From assembly GCA_041744575.1 (NCBI GenBank), contig JBGTKP010000007.1:1-64000 (forward strand): a DNA stretch of 64,000 bases, read 5' to 3'. The stretch is from JTS-RE37 sp041744575. GTDB lineage: Bacteria > Bacteroidota > Bacteroidia > Flavobacteriales > Flavobacteriaceae. Positions 8,084-17,116 of the stretch are shown here, piece by piece (the first letter of the stretch is position 1; the number at the start of each line of letters is the position of its first letter). The notes beneath the pieces were generated by a model. The model was not told the origin of the DNA. It worked only from the letters and a program-made list of their open reading frames with translations, and made no database searches. Position numbers and translations under genes: made by a program.

Positions 8084-8668
8084 TTAAAGATATTCAATAA
8101 AATTCTGTAATATCCTAACGCCATGCGAAGCACTTTTCTCAGGATGAAACTGAGTACCGTAAAAATTCTCTTTGCCCAGGGCCGCGCTGAATGGCACTCC
8201 GTAATCTGACCTGGCAATGGTAACCGGACAGACCTCCGCGTAAAAACTGTTGACCAGATACATAAAAGCGCCTTCCGGTATTTCGGCAAATAATCCTGAA
8301 CGCAGCTCGGTTATCTGATTCCATCCAATTTGGGGCACTTTGAGCGGCCCACGGAATTTTACAACCTCCACATCAAAAATCCCCAGTCCTTCCGTGTGAC
8401 CCTCTTCCGTATGATTGCACATCAGTTGCATTCCGAGACAAATGCCCAGGACAGGTTGCCGTAGCTCAGGAATCAGCTGGTCCAGACCGCTTTCGGTTAA
8501 CTTTTTCATCGCACTACTTGCCTCTCCCACTCCGGGAAATATAACTTTGTCCGCGGTCCGGATCACTTCCGGTTCCCCGCTCAGTTTTGCCTCAAAGCCC
8601 ATCCGCTGTACAGCGAATTTAATACTCTGAATATTTCCCGCTCCGTAATCGATTATAACAATTTTCAT
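8084..8668 (-). CDS. hisH: Imidazole glycerol phosphate synthase glutamine amidotransferase subunit
   Basis: A 194-residue class I glutamine amidotransferase. The catalytic triad is visible: Cys in LGICLGMQLM, His and Glu in TQFHPEKS near the C-terminus. The start MKIVIIDYGAGNIQSIKFA is diagnostic. It supplies ammonia to HisF through the barrel. It lies 35 bp downstream of hisB and 3 bp upstream of the GNAT gene. Normal length, no oddity. Confidence 0.96.
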   Translation of the reverse strand: MKIVIIDYGAGNIQSIKFAVQRMGFEAKLSGEPEVIRTADKVIFPGVGEASSAMKKLTESGLDQLIPELRQPVLGICLGMQLMCNHTEEGHTEGLGIFDVEVVKFRGPLKVPQIGWNQITELRSGLFAEIPEGAFMYLVNSFYAEVCPVTIARSDYGVPFSAALGKENFYGTQFHPEKSASHGVRILQNFIEYL

Positions 8669-8703
8669 TTTTGGTATTTATATTTCACAAGGAGCGGCCC
8701 TGT

Positions 8704-9852
8704 TTATAGGAGGCCTTTGGTGGTAGGCAGAATGAGTTTTTCCAAATCTCTTTGTACGGCCATTTTAATCGCCTTGGCGAAAGCCTTAAAAATCGCTTCT
8801 ATCTTGTGGTGCTCATTGGTGCCTTCCGCCCGGATGTTCAGGTTCGTACGGGCTCCGTCCGAGAAGGATTTAAAGAAATGGTAAAACATTTCTGTTGGCA
8901 TCTCCCCGATTTTTTCTCTCTTGAATTCTGCTTCCCAAACCAACCAGTTACGACCACCAAAATCAATGGCTACCTGGGCCAGGCAATCATCCATTGGCAG
9001 GCAAAATCCATACCTTTCTATTCCTAGTTTATTTCCAAGGGCTTTATTAAATGCTTCCCCCAAAGCAATCCCTGTATCTTCTATGGTATGATGCTCATCA
9101 ACTTGAAGATCGCCAACTACTTTTATTTCCAGATCCATCTGCCCGTGACGGGACAACTGATCAAGCATATGGTCAAAAAATGCAAGACCCGTATGGATAT
9201 GACTTTGTCCCGTCCCATCGAAATTGACAGAAATTCTTATATCTGTCTCCCTCGTCGTTCTGGTAATTTCTGCGCTTCGGTTTCCGACTTTCAGAAAGCT
9301 GTAGATACTCTCCCAACCCAATGCCTCGTGCGCTATGCACTTTTTCATTTCAGCGCTTGTCAGGGTCGCTTCTTCGCTGCCAAGATTAGAACCACTATTG
9401 ATAAAGACACCTTTACAACCCAAATTCGCCGCAAGTTCCATGTCGGTACTCCGATCTCCTATTACGAAAGAATTCGGCAAATCAAACGCTTCTGAAAAAT
9501 AGCGGGTAAGCAGTCCTGTTCCAGGTTTTCTGGTTGGCGCCTTATCTGCCTGGAAAGTCCTGTCGATAAGCACTTCACTAAAGGTTATCCCCTCATCTTC
9601 AAAGGTTTTCATAATAAAATTATGAACCGGCCAAAAGGTGGTCTCCGGGTAGGTTGCTGTCCCCAGCCCATCCTGATTGGTCACCATTACCAACTCAAAA
9701 TCGAGTTCCCTTACGATTTTACCAAGGAACTGGAATACCCCTGGCAGGAATCGTATTTTGTCAAACGCATCGATTTGCTCATCAGGCGGTTCCAGGATAA
9801 GTGTGCCATCTCTGTCTATAAACAGCACTTTTTTGAGAGAGGCCTCTTTCAT
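8704..9852 (-). CDS. hisB: Bifunctional histidinol-phosphatase / imidazoleglycerol-phosphate dehydratase
   Basis: A 382-residue two-domain protein. Residues about 8-165 are a HAD phosphatase (FIDRDGTL nucleophile motif, MVTNQDG, KPGTGL, VIGDRSTDMELA). Residues about 190-382 are the IGP dehydratase with its two metal-binding repeats DEHHTIEDTG and TNEHHKIEAIF. It catalyses steps 6 and 8 of histidine synthesis. The ATG overlaps the hisC stop by 4 bp (ATGA), which indicates translational coupling. The fused form is known in enterobacteria and in many Bacteroidota. Complete. Confidence 0.97.
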   Translation of the reverse strand: MKEASLKKVLFIDRDGTLILEPPDEQIDAFDKIRFLPGVFQFLGKIVRELDFELVMVTNQDGLGTATYPETTFWPVHNFIMKTFEDEGITFSEVLIDRTFQADKAPTRKPGTGLLTRYFSEAFDLPNSFVIGDRSTDMELAANLGCKGVFINSGSNLGSEEATLTSAEMKKCIAHEALGWESIYSFLKVGNRSAEITRTTRETDIRISVNFDGTGQSHIHTGLAFFDHMLDQLSRHGQMDLEIKVVGDLQVDEHHTIEDTGIALGEAFNKALGNKLGIERYGFCLPMDDCLAQVAIDFGGRNWLVWEAEFKREKIGEMPTEMFYHFFKSFSDGARTNLNIRAEGTNEHHKIEAIFKAFAKAIKMAVQRDLEKLILPTTKGLL

Positions 9853-10895
9853 TGCAGCGATTTTAATGTCTCGATCAATTTCATATTTTCTTCCTTGGTT
9901 CCCACCGTCAGCCGCAAGGTATTTTCACAAAGCGGCTGGGAAGACCTGTTACGGACCACAATGCCCTTCTCAAGCAATTGGGCATATCGTTTTGATGCAT
10001 CATCCACTTTTACTAAAACAAAGTTGGCATTGGAGGGAAAAATTGATTCTACGAACCCGATCTCCGGCAACCGGTTTTCCAGTCGCCTCCGTTCTTCCAG
10101 AATATGACTTACCTCGTTGCGCATCGCGGCTTCGTTCCCGATCCTCTCCAAAGCACATTTCTGACTGAGTTCATTCACATTATATGGGGGTTTTATTTTC
10201 GCCAGTACTTCGATTATCTCCCCGGATGCCATGCAGATTCCTAATCTGATCCCCGCCATCCCAAAGGCCTTTGACAAGGTTTGGATAACCACAAGATTGT
10301 CATAGGAATCAAGGTAATTCGTCCAGCTTTCCGTTTCGGCGAAATCAATGTAGGCTTCATCAATAACCACTAGACCCCGGAAGGATTTTATAAGGAAATG
10401 AATGATCTCAGGATCAAAGGTGTTTCCAGTCGGGTTGTTTGGGGAACAGAGGAAGATGATTTTTGTCATAGGTCCGACCGCCTCCAAAATCCTTTGTGCA
10501 TCTGGCTGGAATCCGGAGGTAAGCAATACTTCGCGGGCGACAAGATGGTTTACTTCGGCCAGTACTTTATACATTCCGTAAGTGGGGGGTAAAATAATAA
10601 TATTGTCCTCTTTGGGTTCGCAAAAAGCCCTCAGAATCAAATCTAGTATTTCATCACTTCCATTCCCCAGGAGCATTTTCCCGACTTGCACCCCCTTAAG
10701 TGATGCCAATTGGGTCTTAAGCCGCCGCTGTACAGGATCCGGATACCGGTTCACCCCACTCTCAAAGGGATTTTCGTTGGCATCCAAAAAAATCATTGGG
10801 GAACCATCCGAAACAAACTCATCCCTGGCTGAAACGTAGGGTTCCAGTTTCTGGATGTTACTCCTGATCAAATTTTTCAGATTAAAATTATCCAT
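9849..10895 (-). CDS. hisC: Histidinol-phosphate aminotransferase
   Basis: A 348-residue class I/II PLP aminotransferase. It shows FLDANENPFES near the N-terminus, GNGSDEILD, SPNNPTGN, DEAYIDF and the PLP lysine in QTLSKAFGMAGIRLG. It converts imidazole-acetol phosphate to histidinol phosphate. The frame extends upstream to a GTG at 10949, but the ATG at 10895 (MDNFNLKNLIRSN) matches family starts and leaves about 60 bp after hisD. It overlaps hisB by 4 bp. Confidence 0.95.
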   Translation of the reverse strand: MDNFNLKNLIRSNIQKLEPYVSARDEFVSDGSPMIFLDANENPFESGVNRYPDPVQRRLKTQLASLKGVQVGKMLLGNGSDEILDLILRAFCEPKEDNIIILPPTYGMYKVLAEVNHLVAREVLLTSGFQPDAQRILEAVGPMTKIIFLCSPNNPTGNTFDPEIIHFLIKSFRGLVVIDEAYIDFAETESWTNYLDSYDNLVVIQTLSKAFGMAGIRLGICMASGEIIEVLAKIKPPYNVNELSQKCALERIGNEAAMRNEVSHILEERRRLENRLPEIGFVESIFPSNANFVLVKVDDASKRYAQLLEKGIVVRNRSSQPLCENTLRLTVGTKEENMKLIETLKSLQ

Positions 10896-10954
10896 CTCCG
10901 GACCAATACTAATTAATTTACAAATCTTTGTCAAATGTTTACCACCCACCTGTC

Positions 10955-12253
10955 TTAATACCTGCTGTCGTCCTGAATGCGCTTCATTCTCAGGGAAACA
11001 GCATTTTTATGACCTGTCAGGCCTTCGGCGGCGGCCATAATTTCTATGGTTGGGCCAATATTTGCGAGGCCCGATTTTGAGATTCTCTGGAAAGTAATGG
11101 ATTTCAGAAAACTGTCCAGGTTGACCCCGCTGTACTGTCTTGCATACCCATTGGTTGGCAGGGTATGATTGGTGCCGGAAGCATAATCGCCGGCACTTTC
11201 AGGACTATACGCTCCGAGAAATACGGAACCGGCATTCCTGAGGTGCCGGAGGTAATATGCCTCCTCCTCGCAGACAATAATAAGATGCTCGGGAGCATAG
11301 TCATTCACCAGTTGTATCGCATCTTCTGCCTTTTCAATACTCACCAATTTGCTGTTTTCCATGGCTTTGGCGGCAATCTCTTTCCTAGGAAGCTCGGCCA
11401 ATTGTTTTTCAACTTCTGCCGCTACCAGGTCAGGGAGTTCAGGGCAGGTAGTCACTAAAATGACCTGGCTGTCCGGTCCGTGCTCCGCCTGGCTAAGCAA
11501 ATCGGCCGCAACAAATGCGGGGTCTGCAGTGGCATCGGCCATTACCAGTAATTCGCTTGGACCAGCCGGCATGTCAATTGCCACCCCTTGCAGGGAAGCC
11601 CGCTGTTTGGCAGCGGTTACATATTGATTCCCGGGTCCGAAAATTTTATAGACAGCAGGGATCGAGGTGGTTCCCCAGGTCATGGCTGCAATGGCCTGTA
11701 TACCCCCGGCCTTGTAAACTACATTTATACCACAAAGCCTGGCCGTATAAAGGATGGCCGGATGTATGGATCCATCCGCTAAAGGAGGGGTGCAAAGGAT
11801 GATTTCCTGACAACCTGCGATCCGGGCCGGAATCGCCAGCATTAAAACCGTTGAAAATAAAGGCGCGCTGCCGCCCGGAATATACAGTCCCACTTTTTCT
11901 ATAGGTTTCTTCTCCTGCCAGCACTCCACCCCCGGAGCTGTTTCTACTCGGATCACGGAACTTTTCTGCTTTTGATGAAATAGTTCAATATTTAATCTGG
12001 CAGCCTGTATGGCTTGTTTCAGATTTTCATCTACTTCGTTGTCAGCCCTCTCAAAGTCTTCACCGGAAACCAGAAGGTTTTCCTGGCGGATACCATCATA
12101 TTTCTCAGTGAACTGTCTCACGGCCCGGTCCCCCTGCTGCTGAACCTCCTTAAATATATATTCCACAGTCTCCCGCAGCGAGGAGGCGTCCTGCGCAGGT
12201 CTGGTCAGGATCGTTTTCCAGGATGCCCTTTCAGGATTTCTTATAATTTCCAT
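10955..12253 (-). CDS. hisD: Histidinol dehydrogenase
   Basis: A 432-residue protein of standard length. Family landmarks are the GLYIPGG loop, LLSQAEHGPDSQ with the Gln and His zinc ligands, DYAPEHL, GSVFLGAYSPES.GDYASGTNHTLPT with the active-site His, and the C-terminal GHKNAV. It performs the two-step NAD oxidation of histidinol to histidine. Second gene of the operon, 55 bp after hisG. Confidence 0.97.
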   Translation of the reverse strand: MEIIRNPERASWKTILTRPAQDASSLRETVEYIFKEVQQQGDRAVRQFTEKYDGIRQENLLVSGEDFERADNEVDENLKQAIQAARLNIELFHQKQKSSVIRVETAPGVECWQEKKPIEKVGLYIPGGSAPLFSTVLMLAIPARIAGCQEIILCTPPLADGSIHPAILYTARLCGINVVYKAGGIQAIAAMTWGTTSIPAVYKIFGPGNQYVTAAKQRASLQGVAIDMPAGPSELLVMADATADPAFVAADLLSQAEHGPDSQVILVTTCPELPDLVAAEVEKQLAELPRKEIAAKAMENSKLVSIEKAEDAIQLVNDYAPEHLIIVCEEEAYYLRHLRNAGSVFLGAYSPESAGDYASGTNHTLPTNGYARQYSGVNLDSFLKSITFQRISKSGLANIGPTIEIMAAAEGLTGHKNAVSLRMKRIQDDSRY

Positions 12254-12308
12254 AATCCATGTTATAATCCTATATTTTATCTGGGTTTCTGTGAATCCAC
12301 GCGCCAGG

Positions 12309-13166
12309 TTACAGCACCATTTTTTCGATGGGACAGACCAGAATACCCTCAGCCCCGGCTATCTTCAATTCGTCAAGAACCTCCCAAAATGTATCTTTAT
12401 TAATAACCGTGTGCACAGAACTCCAGCCTGCTTCCGCCAACGGTAAAACAGTTGGGCTGCGCATCCCGGGAAGTATTCGTATGACCTTCTCCAGACTGTC
12501 ATTTGGTACATTCATCAAGATATACTTCGATTCTCTCGCACTAAGAACAGATTTTATCCTGAAACGCATCTTCTCAAGAATATGCTCCTGTTCTGGCTGA
12601 ATTTTAGGAGAAACAGCAAGAACCGCCTGACTCACCATGATAACTTCCACTTCCCTCAAATTGTTCTTGAAGAGGGTGCTTCCGCTGGAAACTATATCAC
12701 AAATGGCATCCGCCAGTCCTATACTGGGTGCTATCTCCACGGAACCGTTGATAATGTGCAGTTCGGCCGTCACCCCTTTTCCCTTTAAATATTCCATTAC
12801 GGTATTGGGATAGGAGGTTGCAATCCGCTTTCCATCCAAATCCGCGACACCGTTATATTTCTGTGATTTGGCTACGGCTATGGAAACACGGCATTTTGAA
12901 AATCCCAATTTTTCCGAGACACTGATATCCTTTCCTTTTTCTAAGAGTACGTTCTCGCCGATAATCCCGATATCAACCACCCCATCCCTTAAATATTGGG
13001 GGATGTCCCCATTGCGTAAATAAAAAACTTCCAGTGGAAAATTGCTGGCCAGGGCCCTGAGTTGGTCCTTTCCATTGTCAACCGCAATTCCGCAATCCTT
13101 GAGGATCCTTAATGAATCCTCCATCAGTCTGCCGGATTTCTGTATGGCAATTTTTATTTTTTTCAT
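12309..13166 (-). CDS. hisG: ATP phosphoribosyltransferase, long (hisZ-independent) form
   Basis: A 285-residue enzyme. The catalytic domains span about 1-205 (KIKIAIQKSGRLMEDS, GIIGENVL, IATSYPNT, and the PRPP loop around DIVSSGSTL). The C-terminal regulatory ACT-like domain covers about 212-285, so this is the long type that is feedback-inhibited by histidine and needs no HisZ. It is the first structural gene, 58 bp after the attenuator hairpin, as expected for the committed enzyme. Expression is likely controlled by the leader described separately. Confidence 0.97.
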   Translation of the reverse strand: MKKIKIAIQKSGRLMEDSLRILKDCGIAVDNGKDQLRALASNFPLEVFYLRNGDIPQYLRDGVVDIGIIGENVLLEKGKDISVSEKLGFSKCRVSIAVAKSQKYNGVADLDGKRIATSYPNTVMEYLKGKGVTAELHIINGSVEIAPSIGLADAICDIVSSGSTLFKNNLREVEVIMVSQAVLAVSPKIQPEQEHILEKMRFRIKSVLSARESKYILMNVPNDSLEKVIRILPGMRSPTVLPLAEAGWSSVHTVINKDTFWEVLDELKIAGAEGILVCPIEKMVL

Positions 13167-13223
13167 TCGATTATCAATTAAATCCAGGTTTTTGCATCAG
13201 GGTTAAAAGATTCCTGATGGAAT

Positions 13224-13253
13224 AAAAAAACCCGCTTGATTGCTCAAACGGGT
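13224..13253 (-). terminator. Attenuator terminator of the his operon leader
   Basis: Read on the minus strand, ACCCGTTTGA (5' arm) and TCAAGCGGGT (3' arm) form a 10-bp stem with one G-U pair and loop GCAA (13230-13253), followed by seven T residues. It lies after the His-rich leader peptide and before hisG, so transcription that stops here never reaches the structural genes. The 5' arm can instead pair with the 3' end of the leader reading frame (see findings). Confidence 0.9.
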
Positions 13254-13285
13254 CCGATATATTTTTGAATCACATCAATACATTC

Positions 13286-13339
13286 TTACCTCGCCCGAGC
13301 GCCAGTGTAAAAATGATGGTGTGAAAAAATTGTCTTCAT
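13286..13339 (-). CDS. his operon leader peptide (17 residues, three consecutive His codons)
   Basis: The frame reads MKTIFSHHHFYTGARAR and stops with TAA at 13286-13288. Codons 7-9 are CAC CAT CAT. It begins only 6 nt after the -7 promoter box, so the message is nearly leaderless. A histidine run in a tiny frame between a promoter and an intrinsic terminator, in front of hisG, is the hallmark of ribosome-mediated attenuation: scarce charged tRNA-His would stall the ribosome on the His codons and allow read-through. The GARAR end is encoded by a GC-rich stretch that can act as antiterminator RNA, which may explain its sequence. It is too short to be found by ordinary gene callers. Confidence 0.88.
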   Translation of the reverse strand: MKTIFSHHHFYTGARAR

Positions 13340-13345
13340 AAGGCC

Positions 13346-13375
13346 CAAAAGTAGGATTTATTTTATAATCACAAA
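13346..13375 (-). promoter_or_regulatory. his operon promoter (Bacteroidota -33/-7 type)
   Basis: Read on the minus strand, TTTG (13372-13375) is followed after 18 nt by TACTTTTG (13346-13353). Both match the Bacteroidota consensus TTTG / TAnnTTTG. Predicted transcription would start within a few bases of the leader-peptide ATG at 13339. Confidence 0.85.
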
Positions 13376-13386
13376 ACTTTTATGCC

Positions 13387-14202
13387 TTAATTATTTCCCA
13401 GAATGATCGGCATACCATCCTTCCCGCTTCCAATGATCACAACTTTCGAATTGGGAGATTCGGAAAGTCGCAACGTCGCGTCAATCCCTTTATCCTGAAG
13501 GATTTTGTCAGTCAACGAGGCACTTAGTATTCTGTTGGCATCTGCTTTACCTTGGGCTTCTATACGTACTTTCTGGGCTTCCTTATCAGCCTTTTCCAAA
13601 CGGAATTCATACTCAAGGGACTCCTGTTCCTGTTTCAGCTTTCTTTCTATAGCATCCTTGATGGTTGGCGGCAGTGTTACATCGCGCACCAGGATTTCGT
13701 CTAGGGTAATAAATTGATCTATGACTATCTTCCGGGTTTCTTCATAAATTTCTGACTGAATCGCATCTCTTTTACTGGAGTATAATTGTTCCGGGGTATA
13801 ACGTCCCACCACAGACCTGGCGGCTGAACGTATGGTTGGCAAAAGAATACGCTGGACGTATCCTTCACCTATTTGCTGATGTAATTTCCCCAGATCTTTA
13901 TAGGATGGTGTAAACCATGCAGAGGCATCCAACTTGATATCCAGCCCATTACTGGAAAGTACATTCATCTTTTCAAAGATCTCCTGTCTGCGCACTTCAT
14001 ACACATGCACTCTGTTCCAGGGAGCCACAAGGTGAAACCCCTCTCCCAAAGGCGGCTGATCTGTCACAACACCGCCATCGAAAGTCTTGTATAAAACCCC
14101 AGCTTCCCCTGAATTGATTGTAATTGCTGACTTGGATATCAGAATGATGAGTAGAATGATGAAAATAATTGCCGGTAAGGCAATCTTAGGTAATTTGTCC
14201 AT
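13387..14202 (-). CDS. Prohibitin / SPFH-domain membrane protein
   Basis: About 271 residues. An N-terminal membrane anchor (IALPAIIFIILLIILI) is followed by the SPFH/PHB domain (INSGEAGVLYKTFDGGVV ... PWNRVHVYEVRRQE ... LDITLDEILVRDVTLP). A long charged coiled coil (IERKLKQEQESLEYEFRLEKADKEAQK) and a short C-terminal tail follow. This is the prohibitin layout, and such proteins form large rings in the membrane and modulate proteases. The frame opens at 14265, but the ATG at 14202 gives the normal short N-terminus and avoids overlapping the VWA gene. It follows that gene by 10 bp, so they are probably co-transcribed. Confidence 0.87.
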   Translation of the reverse strand: MDKLPKIALPAIIFIILLIILISKSAITINSGEAGVLYKTFDGGVVTDQPPLGEGFHLVAPWNRVHVYEVRRQEIFEKMNVLSSNGLDIKLDASAWFTPSYKDLGKLHQQIGEGYVQRILLPTIRSAARSVVGRYTPEQLYSSKRDAIQSEIYEETRKIVIDQFITLDEILVRDVTLPPTIKDAIERKLKQEQESLEYEFRLEKADKEAQKVRIEAQGKADANRILSASLTDKILQDKGIDATLRLSESPNSKVVIIGSGKDGMPIILGNN

Positions 14203-14212
14203 AGTTTGGTTT

Positions 14213-16246
14213 TTAAATGAGTCCGTTATACTTTCTGATAAACCATTCGGCGGTAAGAGCGGCAATGATGATGGCTAAAAGAATATTAAAATCAATCAAA
14301 GGTACGATATTTTGATTGCTTTTCTGAATCGGGACATAACGGGGATCGGCCAGCAGATCTTCGATAAGTCTTCCAGCCTGTGAAGGAAAGTATAGACGTG
14401 AGCCGCTAGTGGCGGCCAGGCGCTCCAGTTTCCTGTAATCACTGGAAGCCAGTTGCTTTTCCACTTCATAGTCGAGAATCGTAAATTCCCCTGATTTTGA
14501 TAAATTATCCTGCTGCACTTTTACGTCGAACTGATAAGTTCCGGGAGCCAGCTGATCCAGATCTGCCTTGTAATATCCGTTCATCAGGAGCATAGGGATT
14601 TCCATGCGCAATCCGGTAGAATCATTTTTCAAATACAAACTGATATTGGCATCACCATCAAATAGAAAGGATTTATCAAAGTAAGACGCGGTGATGAAGG
14701 CTTCGGAATCCCCGCGATAAATGCGGTCATATTCCAGGGAAAGCCTGCTTCGGGCATCATTTGTTGAAAGGTATAACAGGAGTTTCCCAATCATATCATC
14801 AAAATTGCTGAAATCCCGGTCATTCCGGTATGACTGGGCCCGCCATTTCCAGATATTTTCACCGAACAGAACTGCCTCCTTTCTGGTTCCTTCTTCAATC
14901 AGTGTCAACAGGGGTTCCTGAGTGGCCATCCCCTTAATTTGTTGCCCTAATATGGTCTCAGAAATTTTTGTAATCAACAAATCCCCGAGTTCATCTTCAA
15001 GGGGAGGAAAATCTGTGATATCAAAATCAGAAACGTCAAATAAGCTAAAACCCGGATTGAGCAAAGCGGATACTTCTTCCGTTTGAACTGCGCTGTTCTT
15101 TTCAAAACTCGATTGAATGCTGTTGAGAAAATTCCAATCTGTTTTTGTCCCTGTAATTGTAAATTTGCTTGCCTTTTTTTGCTCAATAAAGGGGTATATT
15201 TCCCTGAAACCGGCACTGGGCTGATAAAGGATAAAAACGTCCACACCTTCCACTTCCGAAAATGGCGTATCCGGAGCGAGGATACGGACAGTCCTTTGTT
15301 CATTCATTTCGATGGCTTTCTTTAAGGCCCCGAGGTCAGGGTGGCGTAATTCGGAAATAATGGCTACCTCAGTTTTTTCATCGATCACCTCCACAGCGGC
15401 CGTCCTGCTGTTATTAGCTGTATTCCTTTCACCATTTATGGGCGCAACGCTTACTTTTACTCGTTTCACCCCAACAGAAAGGGCCGTGGTAAGTGTACGG
15501 ATGGTTCTGGAAGCGGACTCCTGGGATAATTCCAATTTCTCCCTGTATACTGCTTTCCCGTCAACACTAATCGTGAGATCACTGGATACAGGCGCGGTTC
15601 CGGTATAGGACAGATAGACCTCGATCGGGAACTGGTTCCCCAGGAATGCATAGGTGTTTGTGTTCAACTGATCTATGGCTATGTCCGTATGACGCGTTGT
15701 ATCCCCGACCACAAGTGGATAAATAGGCTGCGTCTTATTTCTTGCATAGAATTCATAGTCTTCACCCAGGGTCTGATTGCCATCAGTCGCCAGGACAATA
15801 GCAGTCGGACTGTTGGAGTGAATCTCTGACAAAGAGGACAACGCATTTGTTATATTGGTGGTTTTGTCTCTAAATGATAAACTATCATACCTGTTAAGTT
15901 CCTCACCGAAGGTGTAGGTACTAATTTTAAATTTTTCAGATAGTGCCTTGTCACCTGCAATAGTTTTTGCCACTTCCACTGTCTGCGTATCCCCGCCTGT
16001 CACCGCCACTGATGCAGAATTATCAAGTAATACCACCAGATTCACCTTTTCTAATTCAAATTGCCGTTTTATGAATTCCGGATTGATCAGAAGCAAAAGA
16101 AGACTGAAAACGGCCACGAAGCGGCAAGCTGCAAGCCATCGGTTCAGCCTTGCTGACCTCTTTGATTTGTGAAGGTACTGTAAGTAAACGATGGCCAGTG
16201 ATACAAAAGCCGCGACAAGAATCAGAATAATTGTGACTGTCTGCAT
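14213..16246 (-). CDS. Membrane-anchored VWA-domain protein
   Basis: A 677-residue protein with two N-terminal membrane helices (about 3-24 and 38-58), an extracytoplasmic portion starting with a VWA-like domain (VVLLDNSASVA, with further Asp in VLATDGNQTLG), a long beta-rich middle with bacterial Ig-like strands, and one C-terminal helix (FNILLAIIIAALTAEWFI). The layout resembles BatA/BatB-like and other Bacteroidota surface proteins of unknown role, with the bulk in the periplasm. The DxSxS motif is kept. It is first in a two-gene unit with the prohibitin. Substrate and function unknown. Confidence 0.75.
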   Translation of the reverse strand: MQTVTIILILVAAFVSLAIVYLQYLHKSKRSARLNRWLAACRFVAVFSLLLLLINPEFIKRQFELEKVNLVVLLDNSASVAVTGGDTQTVEVAKTIAGDKALSEKFKISTYTFGEELNRYDSLSFRDKTTNITNALSSLSEIHSNSPTAIVLATDGNQTLGEDYEFYARNKTQPIYPLVVGDTTRHTDIAIDQLNTNTYAFLGNQFPIEVYLSYTGTAPVSSDLTISVDGKAVYREKLELSQESASRTIRTLTTALSVGVKRVKVSVAPINGERNTANNSRTAAVEVIDEKTEVAIISELRHPDLGALKKAIEMNEQRTVRILAPDTPFSEVEGVDVFILYQPSAGFREIYPFIEQKKASKFTITGTKTDWNFLNSIQSSFEKNSAVQTEEVSALLNPGFSLFDVSDFDITDFPPLEDELGDLLITKISETILGQQIKGMATQEPLLTLIEEGTRKEAVLFGENIWKWRAQSYRNDRDFSNFDDMIGKLLLYLSTNDARSRLSLEYDRIYRGDSEAFITASYFDKSFLFDGDANISLYLKNDSTGLRMEIPMLLMNGYYKADLDQLAPGTYQFDVKVQQDNLSKSGEFTILDYEVEKQLASSDYRKLERLAATSGSRLYFPSQAGRLIEDLLADPRYVPIQKSNQNIVPLIDFNILLAIIIAALTAEWFIRKYNGLI

Positions 16247-16332
16247 TTCATTTTTTTCTCAATCCACACACCGATTCCTTCCCGAGCTACGGTCGTCAAT
16301 AAAACATAACATTTACAGATTTAAAAAGTCGG

Positions 16333-17079
16333 TCAGGTGAGCATGCCGCCATCGACATGGAGAACCTGCCCGGTGATATAAGCGGAAAGATCCGAAGCCA
16401 GAAACAAGCAAACATTGGCTACGTCCTCGGGGGTTCCCCCTCTCTTCAGAGGGATGGCATCCCTCCAGCCCTGCACTGTTTTTTCGTCCAGTTTAGCTGT
16501 CATTTCAGTCTCAATAAAACCTGGAGCGACCGCATTGCATCGAATATTCCTGGATCCCAGCTCAAGAGCCACCGACTTTGTAAATCCGATCATCCCAGCC
16601 TTTGAAGCGGCATAATTGGACTGACCGGCATTTCCCTTTACCCCAACGACACTGCTTATATTTATAATCGAGCCTTTCCTTTGTTTAAGCATTGTCCGCT
16701 GAACCGCCTTGGTCATATTAAATACAGATTTCAGGTTGGTTTCGATCACAGTGTCAAAATCCTCTTCCCCCATGCGCATTAACAGATTGTCTTTGGTAAT
16801 TCCGGCGTTGTTGATCAAAACATCTATGCCGCCAAATTCCGTGAGCACTTTTTCCACCAAATCCTGGGATTCGGCAAAACTTCCGGCATTGCTTTTGAAA
16901 GCTCTGGCTTTAATCCCTTTTTTTGTCAGTTCCTTTTCCAGTTGATGGGCTGGTTCTTCACTGGAACTATAGGTGAATGCCACATTCGCGCCATGACCGG
17001 CAAAAACTTCAGCGATTCCCATTCCGATTCCTCTGCTCGCACCGGTAATAATTACATTCTTTCCTTCCAGAAGTTTCAT
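16333..17079 (-). CDS. fabG: 3-oxoacyl-[acyl-carrier-protein] reductase
   Basis: A 248-residue classical short-chain dehydrogenase. It shows the cofactor motif TGASRGIGMGIAEVF, NNAGITKDNLLMRM (strongly FabG-like), the catalytic Ser in INISSVVG, YAASKAG with Tyr and Lys, and the C-terminal ITGQVLHVDGGML. It performs the NADPH-dependent reduction in each cycle of fatty acid elongation. It follows the M16 peptidase gene by 37 bp. Confidence 0.93.
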   Translation of the reverse strand: MKLLEGKNVIITGASRGIGMGIAEVFAGHGANVAFTYSSSEEPAHQLEKELTKKGIKARAFKSNAGSFAESQDLVEKVLTEFGGIDVLINNAGITKDNLLMRMGEEDFDTVIETNLKSVFNMTKAVQRTMLKQRKGSIINISSVVGVKGNAGQSNYAASKAGMIGFTKSVALELGSRNIRCNAVAPGFIETEMTAKLDEKTVQGWRDAIPLKRGGTPEDVANVCLFLASDLSAYITGQVLHVDGGMLT

Positions 17080-17116
17080 CTTCAGAATTTTATTGGTTAT
17101 TTATACCCTGGCTGCC

